Counted from the stretch's first letter, positions 45,568 to 55,577 are shown. The stretch: DNA of 64,000 bases from Craspedostauros australis (GCA_026770025.1 JAMXDE010000018.1:1116001-1180000); one strand, 5' to 3'. Program-made: numbers and translations. The notes: generated by a model from the letters alone, not told the origin.

Positions 45568-46360
45568 TGTTGGCAAGTTCCATGATTGGTAACCTACGAT
45601 CATGGAAGATGGTGTTGGCTGATAGTTGGTTGTTTGCTGTTTCATTACATTGGCACTCTGATCCTCTTGGTGTCCATTTGTTCTCTTGCCCGATGCTCTC
45701 GGTGCTTCAATCTGTTTTGTAGATTCGGTTTCCGACTATGAGTCGGTGTGCAAGATGCTCTCTCGCTCCTCTCTGTACTCTCTCTCTCTCTCTCTCAATA
45801 TTGTGTGCTCGTGTTACACGATACTCCGTGTTCGACGCATACTCCGCATTTGACACTCCGTTCATTCAGTACTGGTTCCTACTCCATGAGTACTTACCAT
45901 TTGAAGTTCACCTTCAGTATCCATGATCTTCATGGGTCATCGGATCTTTGCCTCCTGTTCTGACCTGGAGACAGATGTCGACGTGGTGACACGATGACAT
46001 CCTGTCGACGTCAGTAGGCGTCCTTCTGCTCTCCAGATGTCATGTTCCATTGGTGATGCAGGAGTCTGTCAGATGATATCGTCATCTGAGGTTTAGTTGG
46101 GAAGCACCTTGAGATTCCCTTGGTACCATTGATGGATGGACGGACGATCTTCCAATTCTCTCAGAAATCATCATTTGCAAATTTCCTCCAGAAGTCTTGC
46201 CCCTTTTCGTGTGTTCCATTTCCACTGTAATTCTGACAAATCACAGCATACTATTGACACGAATTTAGTTATACCGTCCAAGTGCGTATGAGAGAATAAC
46301 GGGTGAACGATGCACATATACACGTACATCTCGACATATACTCACATGTACATCTCAACA
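45568..46360 (-). repeat. Solo LTR of the Copia-2/3 family (793 bp)
   Basis: Minus-strand orientation, very similar to 4261-5051. A perfect 6-bp duplication CTCATG flanks it (45562-45567 and 46361-46366), and unit A holds the empty site near 17783-17790. It inserted between units B and C after duplication. Confidence 0.93.
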
Positions 46361-46741
46361 CTCATGCTCACAGTTCCAAGATCTCAATCTTTGGAGCTTG
46401 ACAGCATTCTACCTAGTCGTACCCATACGAATAACTCAATAACACTCACTCATCCTCACCTCAACAACGATCTGATCACTCTACATTTCGGTGCAGAATC
46501 CCCTCTTTGATTTCGTTCTAACAAGCACCATTGCTCTCTACGGTGAACTAGCACGTAGTAATAAACAATAGAGTGTGCATCTGATAGTCAGAGAGCGACG
46601 AAACGTTGGACGACGCAGTCTACTCATGCAGCACAACACTCGGATGGTTGTCATTCTCGTACTCGCACTCGTCGAATGGCGTTACATTATGAGATATAGC
46701 CTTCATATTGGTAGGGGGAGATATCGCAGTGAATGCTCTTT

Positions 46742-48502
46742 CTACTCATCGAATTGAAGATCTGACGGATCTGGGAGCTCAAGGGCTGGTCCATGCTCCT
46801 TCTTGAACTCCAAATACTGTTCCAGATCAAGACCTGCGTGCTTACAAAAGCGAACATCTGTGTATGTGCAAATGGAACTCAGTGATAGGCAATACGAAGG
46901 GTTCTGCGATCGGACGAAGTGCCATCGTGGCAATAACCGAGTTTTCAGCGATGTAGCCACATACGAAACCGACAGTGCCGTCTCTTGTTGGCATATTTCC
47001 CAATCGTCCGACAGCAGCACGTAGCCAGTTCGATTGTAAAAGTCGAGCGTTGGTTTGAGGTTGCTTTCTACATTCAGCCCGATAAGTCTGGGAAACCGGC
47101 GCAAGTTCTGAATCAATGAGGCTTCACCCCACACTTTGCTGATGAAATCGATTTTGGGCTGAACAGTTGTTGAGAAGTCGAGGGAAAAGACACCTGGTGC
47201 AATGGTGAGTATGCACACTGATAGCGATCGCTCTTCCACTCCTTGTTGTGCGTTCAGCGTGTGAGAAGACCAACGTGCGACGTGGCGTCGTTCGATGTCA
47301 TCGAAGAACTCAACCTTGGATTGCAAAGTCTCTATCGCCAAATTCAGTAAGAGTGGCATTCTCATCACACACTTCTTCAGTTCCTGCTGATTCAACATGG
47401 TTCGCAGGTATTCCAACATTGGTCTGATCTTGTCTTCCGACGAAAAAGTCAATGTCCCTCCACCACCTCGGTTCATGAACACCGTGAAATCTGTTTCAGT
47501 CATGTTCACTCTTCGCATCAGATACTCAACGCGTGGCTTCAACACAGTCTTGGTGTCCAACAAGATTGTAGTTGGCCGACGGATGATCAGCTGTTCGGCG
47601 ATAGTGGATATCGTCTTCTTTCGTTTCTCCAACCATTCTGTATCCATCACTGAATCCAAGTAGGTCAGAGATGCGTTGATTCTAGCTGTCGATTCGGTTG
47701 GTATGACCACCGTCGAAGCTTTGAGCTTATTGATGGCTCTCGAAGATATGCCCCAGTCATCGCAGAGATATCTCACCAGTTTGTTCCAGGCCACCTCGGA
47801 GTGGTAGGATTTCACATTCGACAGCCAGCGCTGAGGATCATCATCGATCTCTTTCTGGAATGCCTCATTTCCTAGTACATTGATGAAATGCTCCGATGCT
47901 GGTGCAAGGAACTTGGACACATCCTGTGTTAGTACTTGGGGTGCTACCTGAACGACTTTCTTTGCGGTCGATGCAGGACAGATGGATGAAAGGAAGTCAA
48001 GGACTTCTTGAGCTTGCTTGAGGGATAAGGCATCCGCTGTGGAGTACAGGTATGACCTTGTTCTTTCCCAGGCTTTGGTGGACGAGACACCACGGTTGTT
48101 CGTATCCCCGAAATGGGATCGAATAGTGTGCATCAAACTGCGCACAGGCATGTTTGGTTTTGTTCGTATTGGAGCAGCACTTGTCGATGCATCTGTATTT
48201 CCAGTTGATATTGCTGGTGCCCTTCTCTCTGTTTTTGTTTGTGTTGTTCTTGGCTTTGCTTTTGACTTCGGTCGCCCTCTTGATTTCGCGCTCGCCGATG
48301 ATGGAGATGAAGATGAAGACGATGCCAGCAGCAGGGTTGAAGCTGGAGCGCAGTTGCCCTGGTGCGGTTGTCCCCACCGTGCCAATCCCCGACAATCACG
48401 TGTGGACTTCCATCGCGCACAAAAGGCGGCAGATGGTGTGCTCGTGATGAGCAACGCGACTGACACGCATGCAGCAATGAAGATGATGTGCCGTGATATC
48501 AT
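46742..48502 (-). CDS. mTERF-like protein, copy C, probably plastid-targeted
   Basis: 586 aa from the ATG at 48502, uninterrupted. Same architecture as copy A: signal peptide (IFIAACVSVALLITS), SAAFCARW import site with Phe 27, low-complexity linker, then mTERF repeats. Differences from A and B are scattered substitutions, and no insertion element lies in or next to this unit. The in-frame upstream extension (to 48691) is shorter and different from that of copies A and B, which supports the start at 48502. As the clean copy it, together with A, probably supplies whatever function the locus has. Expression cannot be judged from sequence. Confidence 0.86.
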   Translation of the reverse strand: MISRHIIFIAACVSVALLITSTPSAAFCARWKSTRDCRGLARWGQPHQGNCAPASTLLLASSSSSSPSSASAKSRGRPKSKAKPRTTQTKTERRAPAISTGNTDASTSAAPIRTKPNMPVRSLMHTIRSHFGDTNNRGVSSTKAWERTRSYLYSTADALSLKQAQEVLDFLSSICPASTAKKVVQVAPQVLTQDVSKFLAPASEHFINVLGNEAFQKEIDDDPQRWLSNVKSYHSEVAWNKLVRYLCDDWGISSRAINKLKASTVVIPTESTARINASLTYLDSVMDTEWLEKRKKTISTIAEQLIIRRPTTILLDTKTVLKPRVEYLMRRVNMTETDFTVFMNRGGGGTLTFSSEDKIRPMLEYLRTMLNQQELKKCVMRMPLLLNLAIETLQSKVEFFDDIERRHVARWSSHTLNAQQGVEERSLSVCILTIAPGVFSLDFSTTVQPKIDFISKVWGEASLIQNLRRFPRLIGLNVESNLKPTLDFYNRTGYVLLSDDWEICQQETALSVSYVATSLKTRLLPRWHFVRSQNPSYCLSLSSICTYTDVRFCKHAGLDLEQYLEFKKEHGPALELPDPSDLQFDE

Positions 48503-48940
48503 GGCACTGTTGTTGATGATGGCGGCGTTGGCGACGTTGACAACAACGACAATGATGGCGACGGCGATCCTCCTGTCTGAAGCTGTGATTCTGACGATGC
48601 AGAGGTAAGTACGAACATGACCAGTGTTTGCCGTTGTTCCTTGTTGGTTGGTGGAAAACGCACCAGAAACGGATTCCAGGTGGAACAGCACGGTGGATGC
48701 AAGTCAGTGTTTTCACAACTCAGTCATCCATTTTAGTCACGAATTGAAATTCTCATTTGATCACGAAGTCTGAATGTGCCGAACGATGCATGACTCGTCG
48801 CACCCTCGAGGAGATGTCGGCAGCACACAACACCAAGCGCCGCGATCCCTCCCCTTGGTTCCTTGAGCTGCTCAATTGGTCAGCGATCCAGGGATGCGCC
48901 GGCCGTTCAGCACACACACAAACACAACACCCAGCGCTAC

Positions 48941-50647
48941 ATGCGCAGCTCCGACACAACCCGGCTGTGGCAGGCGCCCCTCCGGACGTACGATTCCTGC
49001 ACACCTCGAAATGAAGACGTCAACACAGAGCTTGATAACTTCGATGCCAGTTTGTCTGCTGATCGATGGCCTCCACATGGTGAACGGAGCAACAGCACCA
49101 TCAGCGGGACCGATGACACCACAAACACCAACGGCAAAACTGAGCGGGATGGCGGTAGCGGTTCTGTGAACGGATCAATCCAGATCGACATTGACGATGC
49201 GATAGAGCTGATTGGCATGGGGCATTTTCAATTCGAGATCATGTGCGCTGCTGGGCTGTGCTTCGCGTCCGATGCCATCGAGATCTTGATGCTTTCGTTT
49301 TTGGCTGTAGTGCTCAACGCAGATTGGGACCTCAGCGAACGCCAGATGGATGCCGTAGTATCCATCGTGTTTGCCGGTGCTACGGCAGGGACATTGGTTC
49401 TGGGACCTTTGGCAGATCGCATTGGCCGAAAGCCCGTATATCTGGCAACTGCGATGATAATTTCTGTGTTTGGGATCGCCACCGCCCTGGCTCCCACAAT
49501 CGAATGGTTTTACGCCATCCGCTTCATCGTTGGATTCGGCGTTGGGGGACTGGCGATTCCATTCGATGTGTTTGCAGAGTTCGTCCCAACATCGCGGCGT
49601 GGCAAGCATCTCCTCCCCATCCACTTTTTCTGGACAGCTGGGACGTTGCTGACCACGCTTCTTGCTCAGTGGACGATCGGGGGTGGCGATGGCCAAGCTT
49701 GGCGGTGGTTCGTCGTCTACTGTGCCATTCCGTGCGTGCTGTCCATGATCCTTGGATTTTGGTTCGTACCCGAATCGCCTCGTTGGTTGCTGACCAAGGG
49801 TCGCCATGACGAAGCGGTGGCGATTTTGCGACACGGTGCCGAGAAGAATGGAAAAGATGGGATGGAGGTGTTCCCCACCAATATCATCATCACCTACGAC
49901 GAAGCTACATCAACCAGCGACAACTCTTGGGCAGAACTCCTGTCGCCAAAGCGGATCAAACTCACAATGCAGCTCTGCATCATGTGGTTCGGACTTGCTG
50001 TCCTTTACTTCGGTGCCGTCTTGCTGATCTCTTCCCTGTTTTCAGGCATGCACGACGAGCACAACGATAGCGCAACCGACGACGGCAGCGCAGAAAAATC
50101 ATACAGTTTCGACTACAATGCTATCTTCATCAGCGGCTCGGCGGAAGCGGTGGGACTGGCGGCCGCCATTCTCGTCATCGACGATTGGGGAAGAGTGACA
50201 TCGCAGTGTGTGCTCTATTTGCTGGGTGGAGCAGCGCTTCTGATGATGGGACTTCTCGACGACGCAGATGCCACGTCAAGAGCGACGATGATTGTATTGG
50301 CCCTCCTCGTGCGATTCTGCATGATGGGTGCGACATGCATCACGTGGGTCTTCACATCCGAGCTGCTCGCGACGGATATCCGGGCCACAGGGCACTGTGT
50401 TGCCACCACAGCAGCACGAATCGGTGGATTCTTTGCTCCGTATATCGTCACGCCTGGCGTCGCTCCACAAACCATCGGCCTCATCATGTTCAGCGTGAGC
50501 CTCGTCACGGCCTTCGTACCGACGCAGCTGCCTGAGACCAAAGGCAAAGCACTGGGGAAAGCGCTCCCCGCCTTGAATGGCAGCACCAGCACAAGATGCA
50601 AGAGAACGGCCATTCTCTCATCATCAAGCAGTCGAGGAAGTTTGTGA
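48941..50647 (+). CDS. MFS transporter, SVOP/SV2-like (sugar-porter fold)
   Basis: 568 aa from the first in-frame ATG at 48941; the frame is open further upstream but only with non-ATG codons. Hydrophilic N terminus of about 85 aa, then about 12 membrane helices. Family marks: GPLADRIGRKPVY (loop 2-3 motif of MFS), PESPRWLL after helix 6, and TSELLATDIRATGHC resembling the SVOP-type helix 10-11 region. SVOP-like MFS proteins move organic anions or nucleotides, or are of unknown substrate; nothing here fixes the substrate. An overlapping upstream ATG frame (48790-49014) could act as a uORF or be a first exon I cannot define. The neighbour upstream is mTERF-C, divergently oriented. Confidence 0.88.
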   Translation: MRSSDTTRLWQAPLRTYDSCTPRNEDVNTELDNFDASLSADRWPPHGERSNSTISGTDDTTNTNGKTERDGGSGSVNGSIQIDIDDAIELIGMGHFQFEIMCAAGLCFASDAIEILMLSFLAVVLNADWDLSERQMDAVVSIVFAGATAGTLVLGPLADRIGRKPVYLATAMIISVFGIATALAPTIEWFYAIRFIVGFGVGGLAIPFDVFAEFVPTSRRGKHLLPIHFFWTAGTLLTTLLAQWTIGGGDGQAWRWFVVYCAIPCVLSMILGFWFVPESPRWLLTKGRHDEAVAILRHGAEKNGKDGMEVFPTNIIITYDEATSTSDNSWAELLSPKRIKLTMQLCIMWFGLAVLYFGAVLLISSLFSGMHDEHNDSATDDGSAEKSYSFDYNAIFISGSAEAVGLAAAILVIDDWGRVTSQCVLYLLGGAALLMMGLLDDADATSRATMIVLALLVRFCMMGATCITWVFTSELLATDIRATGHCVATTAARIGGFFAPYIVTPGVAPQTIGLIMFSVSLVTAFVPTQLPETKGKALGKALPALNGSTSTRCKRTAILSSSSSRGSL

Positions 50648-51194
50648 AGTGCACCATCGAGGGGATTTAAGACATGATGACATCATCTTCCACTCTAGTT
50701 GATTTTGTCCAACATATTGTACGAGTATGGCACAGAATCGCGTTCATGGCCATCGCCCTCCATGCGCATATTATCATAATCATTAAGGACGCACCTGACG
50801 TCTTTTCGAAAGAGGGTAGGTCGAGAGATGCGCGCATTGTAACAGCATGAAGTAGACGACGCGTATGGTGCTCCACTCCAGTTCCCAAATTACGTGTATT
50901 CTGCCGTTTGACCCGTCTCGACTCGTCCGTTCCCAAAGACAAACCAAGAAAGCACCAAACAAATCCAAACGCATCCACACTGTTTGGCGCCAACTTACGT
51001 ACGAGTACGCACAATTATCCTCCACAACAAGCTGCCTCGATGAGGAAGAACCAAACAAACAGGCATAGCTGAGGAATTGCATCGTTGAAGAATACTTTGC
51101 CATCGAGCAGCCATCGCAGTCTGCATTCGAAGCCTACCAGAATCTCCACGAATAAAATAATACTTGGCGCCCGTAGAGTAGAGAGACAGCGAAA
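50648..51194. other. Intergenic region
   Basis: No frame with an ATG and protein-like composition is evident. The minus-strand frames here are short and overlap each other. Nothing else was recognised. Confidence 0.5.
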
Positions 51195-51443
51195 ATGGCC
51201 GGGTCGCTGCTGACACCGAATGAGGATGTGAACTACGATGCCGTGATGGCGTTTTACCTCGTCTGCAGCGTCGCGTGCGTCGGCGTTTGCCTTTGGGAGT
51301 TGAGAGAGGAATCAACCAGCCGGCAGTGGATCATTTTGGCGCCTTACCTTCCGTGCTTGGTTTGGTGTTTCTTCGTGCGGAAACCAAGATCCTCGTCGAT
51401 GTCCGTTCCAGATTCGACAATGCAAGAGAAGAAGCTGCAATGA
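51195..51443 (+). CDS. Small membrane protein, two predicted helices (82 aa)
   Basis: ATG in a good context (GAAAATGGCC). Two hydrophobic stretches, VMAFYLVCSVACVGVCLW and WIILAPYLPCLVWCFFV, separated by a charged loop, then a Ser/Lys-rich tail. No family recognised. It lies between the MFS gene and the convergent amino acid transporter. It is short, so chance cannot be excluded; the start context and membrane pattern support it. Confidence 0.45.
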   Translation: MAGSLLTPNEDVNYDAVMAFYLVCSVACVGVCLWELREESTSRQWIILAPYLPCLVWCFFVRKPRSSSMSVPDSTMQEKKLQ

Positions 51444-51604
51444 AGCGACTACTATGTGCCAACGATTTACAGCCATGCCGAACGGCGGAGTATAGTAAGA
51501 CAATTGGAATAGAGTAGACGGTTCTGATTGGAGTACTATACTATTCTCTTCTTTTCTCGTAGAACATTAGCATACAGCAGCGTTGCAGTTGGGAATCGTT
51601 AGTA

Positions 51605-53173
51605 TTAGTTCTTGAGTATCGTGTTCTTGAGTGTCATGGTGACACCCATGGCAGCGACGAAGAGGCCAAATGGAACGAAGAGCAAGTTCAAACGCGCCTT
51701 GCGGTACTCCGGGCTGTCCTTGCCCTTGAGCTTCATGACGATGCGGGAGTAGATCAGGGTCGGGCAGATGTAGACGAGCGAACTTCCCATGATGGCGCCC
51801 GTCAATCCTGCGATCAACTTGATGTCGCTGGCCGTGATGGCGAGGAACGTGGTGCAGCACAGCATGATGGTGACCAGCGGGACGTGATTCTTTGGATCCG
51901 CGACGGCCGGCATTCCCAGCGCCGACATGGCGTTCTTGAAACCTTCGCGGGCTCCGCGCGATATCAACGGAAAGCCGAATGTGAGACTCGCGGCCGTGGC
52001 CGTCTTGCCCAACGTCGACAGCATGTCGGATGGATGGTAGTTGAGCAGGATGGTTCCCTGGCAGGTGTCGCCGAAGGTGGCGTATCCGGCGACCATCGTG
52101 GCCGTGTACAGGATGGCGAGGATCGCATAGGCGCAGACCGAGACGCGACGGAATCGCGGGACGGTGGCTTGGTCCAACGCCTGCCAGTAGGACGGGCCGT
52201 TGTAATGCGCAATGTAGGACAAGCCTAAATTCGCCATGAGCACGAGCACGTTGAAGTCAATGTTCCACATGGTGGACTTGGTGAAATCGGGCTTGGCAAT
52301 TACGCTGTCGGCGACGAACTTTCCGACTGCCTTGCCGGCGCCTCCCAGTGCGTACGTGCCGTCCAACGACCGAACGATGATGAAGAAGACGGTGTACAGC
52401 ACGGCGCAGAGACCCAGGATGGAGGTGAATCCCAGCGCGGACAGATCGCGAATGAGGTTCAATGGATACAGCACGGAGATGGCGGCAGCCACGATGATAC
52501 CAGCCCGGCTCGCCAGCACCGATGGCACGTTGAAGGTGGCGGAATCAAGCAAGGCGGAGACGACATCTCCCAGCAGCCCGGTGTAGATGACGGAGACGCA
52601 GAAGCACTGCACGAAGACCATGGAATCGACGATGAAGGCAGTTTTTGGACCGAAGGCCTTGGTCCACAAACCCTTGAAGGAATCTTCATCCGTCAAGTCG
52701 CATGCCTTGGCAATGAGCATGAAGGTGTGTGCCGCGCACATGGACAGCGACACGCTCATGAGGATGGATGGGATCCATCCCGTGCCGCTCGCCTTTGCAC
52801 CGGAGAGGGTCAAGATGCCAGCTCCGGCGACGTTGTTGGCCAGGTTGAAGACGGACGTCGGGATGGATGCCTTCTTGATGCCATCGTCCTTCTTCTGACC
52901 GGCATTCGTCGCTGCTGCTTCCACCTTGGCGACGGGTTCCGCCGATCCTGCACGTCCGAATCTCACACGGGCACCACCGCGTAGGTCTGATAGCGTCGCC
53001 AAACGCGACGGCACAGCGCTTGTGCTTTCGATGCTGCGGATCGATCGCTGCTGGTTCTTCGCCGGTGATGAGGTGACGGAGGATGCCTTGGTGCTCGTGG
53101 CTGCGTCACCGCCAACGGCTGACAATGACAGCAATAGTGCCGCGAACGCCACGGCTTGGACTCGTCTCATCAT
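51605..53173 (-). CDS. AAAP/SLC38-like amino acid transporter with N-terminal signal peptide
   Basis: 522 aa. Membrane carrier of the amino acid/auxin permease family: the core begins near residue 106 with SVFNLANNVAGAGILTL, the typical first helix, and about 11 helices follow to the C terminus. Unusually, it is preceded by a cleavable-looking signal peptide (VQAVAFAALLLSLSAVGGDA) and a hydrophilic stretch with DLRGGA near residue 64, a motif I associate with N-terminal regions of secretory-pathway proteins in diatoms. This suggests an internal membrane or plastid envelope rather than a plain plasma-membrane carrier, but no Phe-type plastid site is visible. Two adjacent ATGs occur (53173, 53170). 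It is divergent from the PPDK-RP gene across about 630 bp. Confidence 0.88.
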   Translation of the reverse strand: MMRRVQAVAFAALLLSLSAVGGDAATSTKASSVTSSPAKNQQRSIRSIESTSAVPSRLATLSDLRGGARVRFGRAGSAEPVAKVEAAATNAGQKKDDGIKKASIPTSVFNLANNVAGAGILTLSGAKASGTGWIPSILMSVSLSMCAAHTFMLIAKACDLTDEDSFKGLWTKAFGPKTAFIVDSMVFVQCFCVSVIYTGLLGDVVSALLDSATFNVPSVLASRAGIIVAAAISVLYPLNLIRDLSALGFTSILGLCAVLYTVFFIIVRSLDGTYALGGAGKAVGKFVADSVIAKPDFTKSTMWNIDFNVLVLMANLGLSYIAHYNGPSYWQALDQATVPRFRRVSVCAYAILAILYTATMVAGYATFGDTCQGTILLNYHPSDMLSTLGKTATAASLTFGFPLISRGAREGFKNAMSALGMPAVADPKNHVPLVTIMLCCTTFLAITASDIKLIAGLTGAIMGSSLVYICPTLIYSRIVMKLKGKDSPEYRKARLNLLFVPFGLFVAAMGVTMTLKNTILKN

Positions 53174-53799
53174 TCTTTCAAATACAAGAGTTGCACGAGT
53201 AGAATGGTACTCTCGTCAGAGTTGGAGTTCAGTTTGGGGTGCCAGCACGAGTGAGCAACAGCGGAAGTATGAGATGTGAGATGTACGTTATGTGGAAGCA
53301 TGTACCGGTGTGTGACCAATGAATGAAGCAAATCGCAGTGAATCTGGATGCGCTCTTGGAGCTTCACTGCCGATGATTTGCGTTGTGGTTGGGAATCGGA
53401 TGGGTGATGGTCATCGCCTGCCGCCACTCATCCGTCTTCGAATCTCATCTTCGGAAGAAGTCGCAAGTGCAAGGGCGAAGGCGGGCGCGAAAGATCGTCG
53501 CCGATCAACGTCAGTCGTCTTGTACCAGTCACGAATTCGTTGACAACTTCGAGTCACGTTCCAATGGAAGATACGAAGTTCGGGAAACAAGACAGAACAA
53601 ATTCCCCCCACTACCTACAAAAGCGAAACGGAACCCCAAATCGAGCGCGGAAAGACATCATCTCCACCCACGCCAAACCCTGCGCGCGCCGACACTCACT
53701 CGTGCACATGCCGTTGCGAGCATGCTGGAGCAGCGCGACCTATCCTCACAACCAACAGAAGCGCGCGTATCAAGGTGGAAGACAGATTTGGAAAGCGCA
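53174..53799. promoter_or_regulatory. Shared upstream region of the AAAP and PPDK-RP genes
   Basis: Divergent genes face away from this 626-bp stretch, so it must hold both promoters. An open frame continues the PPDK-RP frame upstream to 53383 but lacks family similarity, and the signal peptide at 53800 marks the better start. No specific element was recognised. Confidence 0.5.
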
Positions 53800-55146
53800 A
53801 TGACAGTGACAATGACGACAACTACGATGGTACCGGCATTGTTTTCCGCCAGGTGCGAGGCACTGCTGATCGCCTTCGTCGGCGTTTGCGCGTGCATCGG
53901 CGTCAACGGCTTGCAGGGTGGATGGCATCAGCAGCATCCCAACTCGTTTCGCTGCCACAGCGCAGCGAGCACTTCTCCATTCGCCAACTGCCGTGGCATT
54001 GGCAGAGAACACGCTTTCGACCACCTCCGCCGTCACTCGTTGGTCACGTTTGCAGCATCCAGCGAGGGCGACAGCGACAGCGATGCCAATCCTAGCGACG
54101 AGGAGCTCCTTCAGCTCATCCGTGGTCCGCTGGGTATGGACCGACCAAGGGTCAAACCCAAGGCCATCTTTGTTCTGTCCGATGGCACAGCAGTCACAGC
54201 GAAGTCGGTCATCGAAAAGACCATCACGACCCAATTCAACGGTTGCGATCAGCGTTTCTTCAATGTGCGTCTGCCAACTTCTCTTTCGACGTTGACGTCG
54301 CAGACGAGCGATGAAGAAGACTTCTATGATGATGATGACGACGACGATGATGAGATTTGCGTTTCCATGGCCACGAAGGTGTACCCCTTCCTGCAATCCG
54401 AATCCGAAGTGGCAGCCATCATCAAGGAGGCAGAGGACTTCAATGCCCTGCTCGTCTTCACTTTCGCGGGTCCGGAACTGCGCGGGAAGACCGCGAGGAT
54501 GTGCGAACTGTCGCAAATCAAATACGTCGACCTGATCGGTCCCATGTTCGAGAGCATGTCGATGTTCTTCGAACGTGAACCCCTGGGCAGGTCCGTGCTC
54601 GGTGCACCACCCAGCAGCCGCCGAGCGCTGTCGGATTCGTACTACCGTCGCATCGAGGCTGTGGAGTTCACGCTCAAATGCGATGACGGTCGGTCGCCGC
54701 AGCTGCTGTCGGAGGCAGACGTCATACTGCTGGGGGTGAGCCGAACGGGCAAGACGCCGTTGTCCGTCGTGCTGGCGCAGACCATGGGACTCAAGGTCGC
54801 CAATATCCCGCTCGTGGTTGATCTCTCCCCGCCGGCGCAGCTTTTCGATTCCGATCGCATCGATCCAAAGCGCGTCTTCTGCCTCACGCTGGACATCAAC
54901 GATTTGATGAGGATCCGGCGCAACCGACTTCGCAAGGAGATGCGAAAGATTGACCGCCGCCTATCACGGCGCTCGACCTACGCAGATCGGGCGTACCTGG
55001 AGCGGGATATTGCGCACGCCAAGCAGATTGCCACCGAGAACAAGTACACCTTGATCGATGTCACAGGTCGTGCTGTTGAGGAGACGGCGAGCTTCGTCAG
55101 TTCCATGCTGAACGAGCGCTTTCCAGGCTCGGTTTCTGAAGTGTGA
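53800..55146 (+). CDS. PPDK regulatory protein (DUF299 kinase/phosphotransferase), presequence present
   Basis: Bifunctional enzyme that phosphorylates (with ADP) and dephosphorylates (with Pi) the catalytic-site Thr of pyruvate, phosphate dikinase or, in bacteria, PEP synthase. 448 aa from the ATG at 53800, chosen because a signal peptide follows (LLIAFVGVCACIGVNG) and the frame upstream is not family-like. Core motifs: FVLSDGTAVTA near residue 126, ATKVYPFLQSESE, and the P-loop GVSRTGKTPLS near 312, where bacterial members usually have SRTSKTP. An Asp/Glu-rich loop (about residues 171-185) is inserted in the N-terminal domain, which I do not know from bacterial or plant members. The presequence suggests plastid or other import, though no clear Phe site was found. 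PPDK links pyruvate and PEP in plastids of C4 plants and in diatoms. Confidence 0.9.
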   Translation: MTVTMTTTTMVPALFSARCEALLIAFVGVCACIGVNGLQGGWHQQHPNSFRCHSAASTSPFANCRGIGREHAFDHLRRHSLVTFAASSEGDSDSDANPSDEELLQLIRGPLGMDRPRVKPKAIFVLSDGTAVTAKSVIEKTITTQFNGCDQRFFNVRLPTSLSTLTSQTSDEEDFYDDDDDDDDEICVSMATKVYPFLQSESEVAAIIKEAEDFNALLVFTFAGPELRGKTARMCELSQIKYVDLIGPMFESMSMFFEREPLGRSVLGAPPSSRRALSDSYYRRIEAVEFTLKCDDGRSPQLLSEADVILLGVSRTGKTPLSVVLAQTMGLKVANIPLVVDLSPPAQLFDSDRIDPKRVFCLTLDINDLMRIRRNRLRKEMRKIDRRLSRRSTYADRAYLERDIAHAKQIATENKYTLIDVTGRAVEETASFVSSMLNERFPGSVSEV

Positions 55147-55577
55147 TTAGAGGTATCCAGCTGCAGCAAATGGGTTGGAAGAGGCATTGGAATGCTATCG
55201 AACCAATTGTAGAGGAGCACTAGTAATGGTAGAGGATGAACAGTTCACTGTGCTGAATAGCTGGGATGGAAGGACTATGCACATGCAACTATGGCGACGT
55301 GTGTAAGGTCCTGGCGCTAGAGAATGTGTTATCTCTCCACAGTGTAGCAGGTGCGAAGGGTTGGGTAGGCAAATCAGTTCGCCGAGATTTACACAGGACT
55401 CATGAGTCACGAATCAGGCTGATGGCAACCGCCGAATCATCGCGCTTGGTGACAGCGCTCAGAGAGGGCAATCCCAAAGATACATGATGTGATGTGACGC
55501 CAGACGAAGTGCCAACATCACATCACATCACGTCACGTCACACCTCATTCGAGTTTGAGTATAGTGGATCGTTCTTA

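Larger units (their letters stand above)
13205..48665 (-). repeat. Tandem triplication of an mTERF gene unit
   Basis: Three head-to-tail units, each with a shared 3' flank, an mTERF-like gene on the minus strand and a shared upstream region: A about 13205-17940, B 17941-46520 (expanded by insertions), C 46521 to about 48665. A and B also share an LTR upstream of the gene (16330-17748 and 44778-45529) and the unique sequence after it (17749-17940, matching 45530-45567 plus 46361-46520). C lacks that upstream LTR, so the array probably grew by unequal exchange. Nearly all mobile-element insertions are private to A or B, so they came after duplication. Confidence 0.9.

Noticed and set aside
48863-48940. 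Extended N terminus for the MFS transporter
   Set aside because: The extension starts at TTG; the first in-frame ATG is 48941.
48941-50647. Idea that the MFS transporter is the ArsJ partner of the ArsJ-type GAPDH
   Set aside because: Its motifs and length fit SVOP/sugar-porter proteins rather than ArsJ, and it lies almost 9 kb away across unrelated genes.
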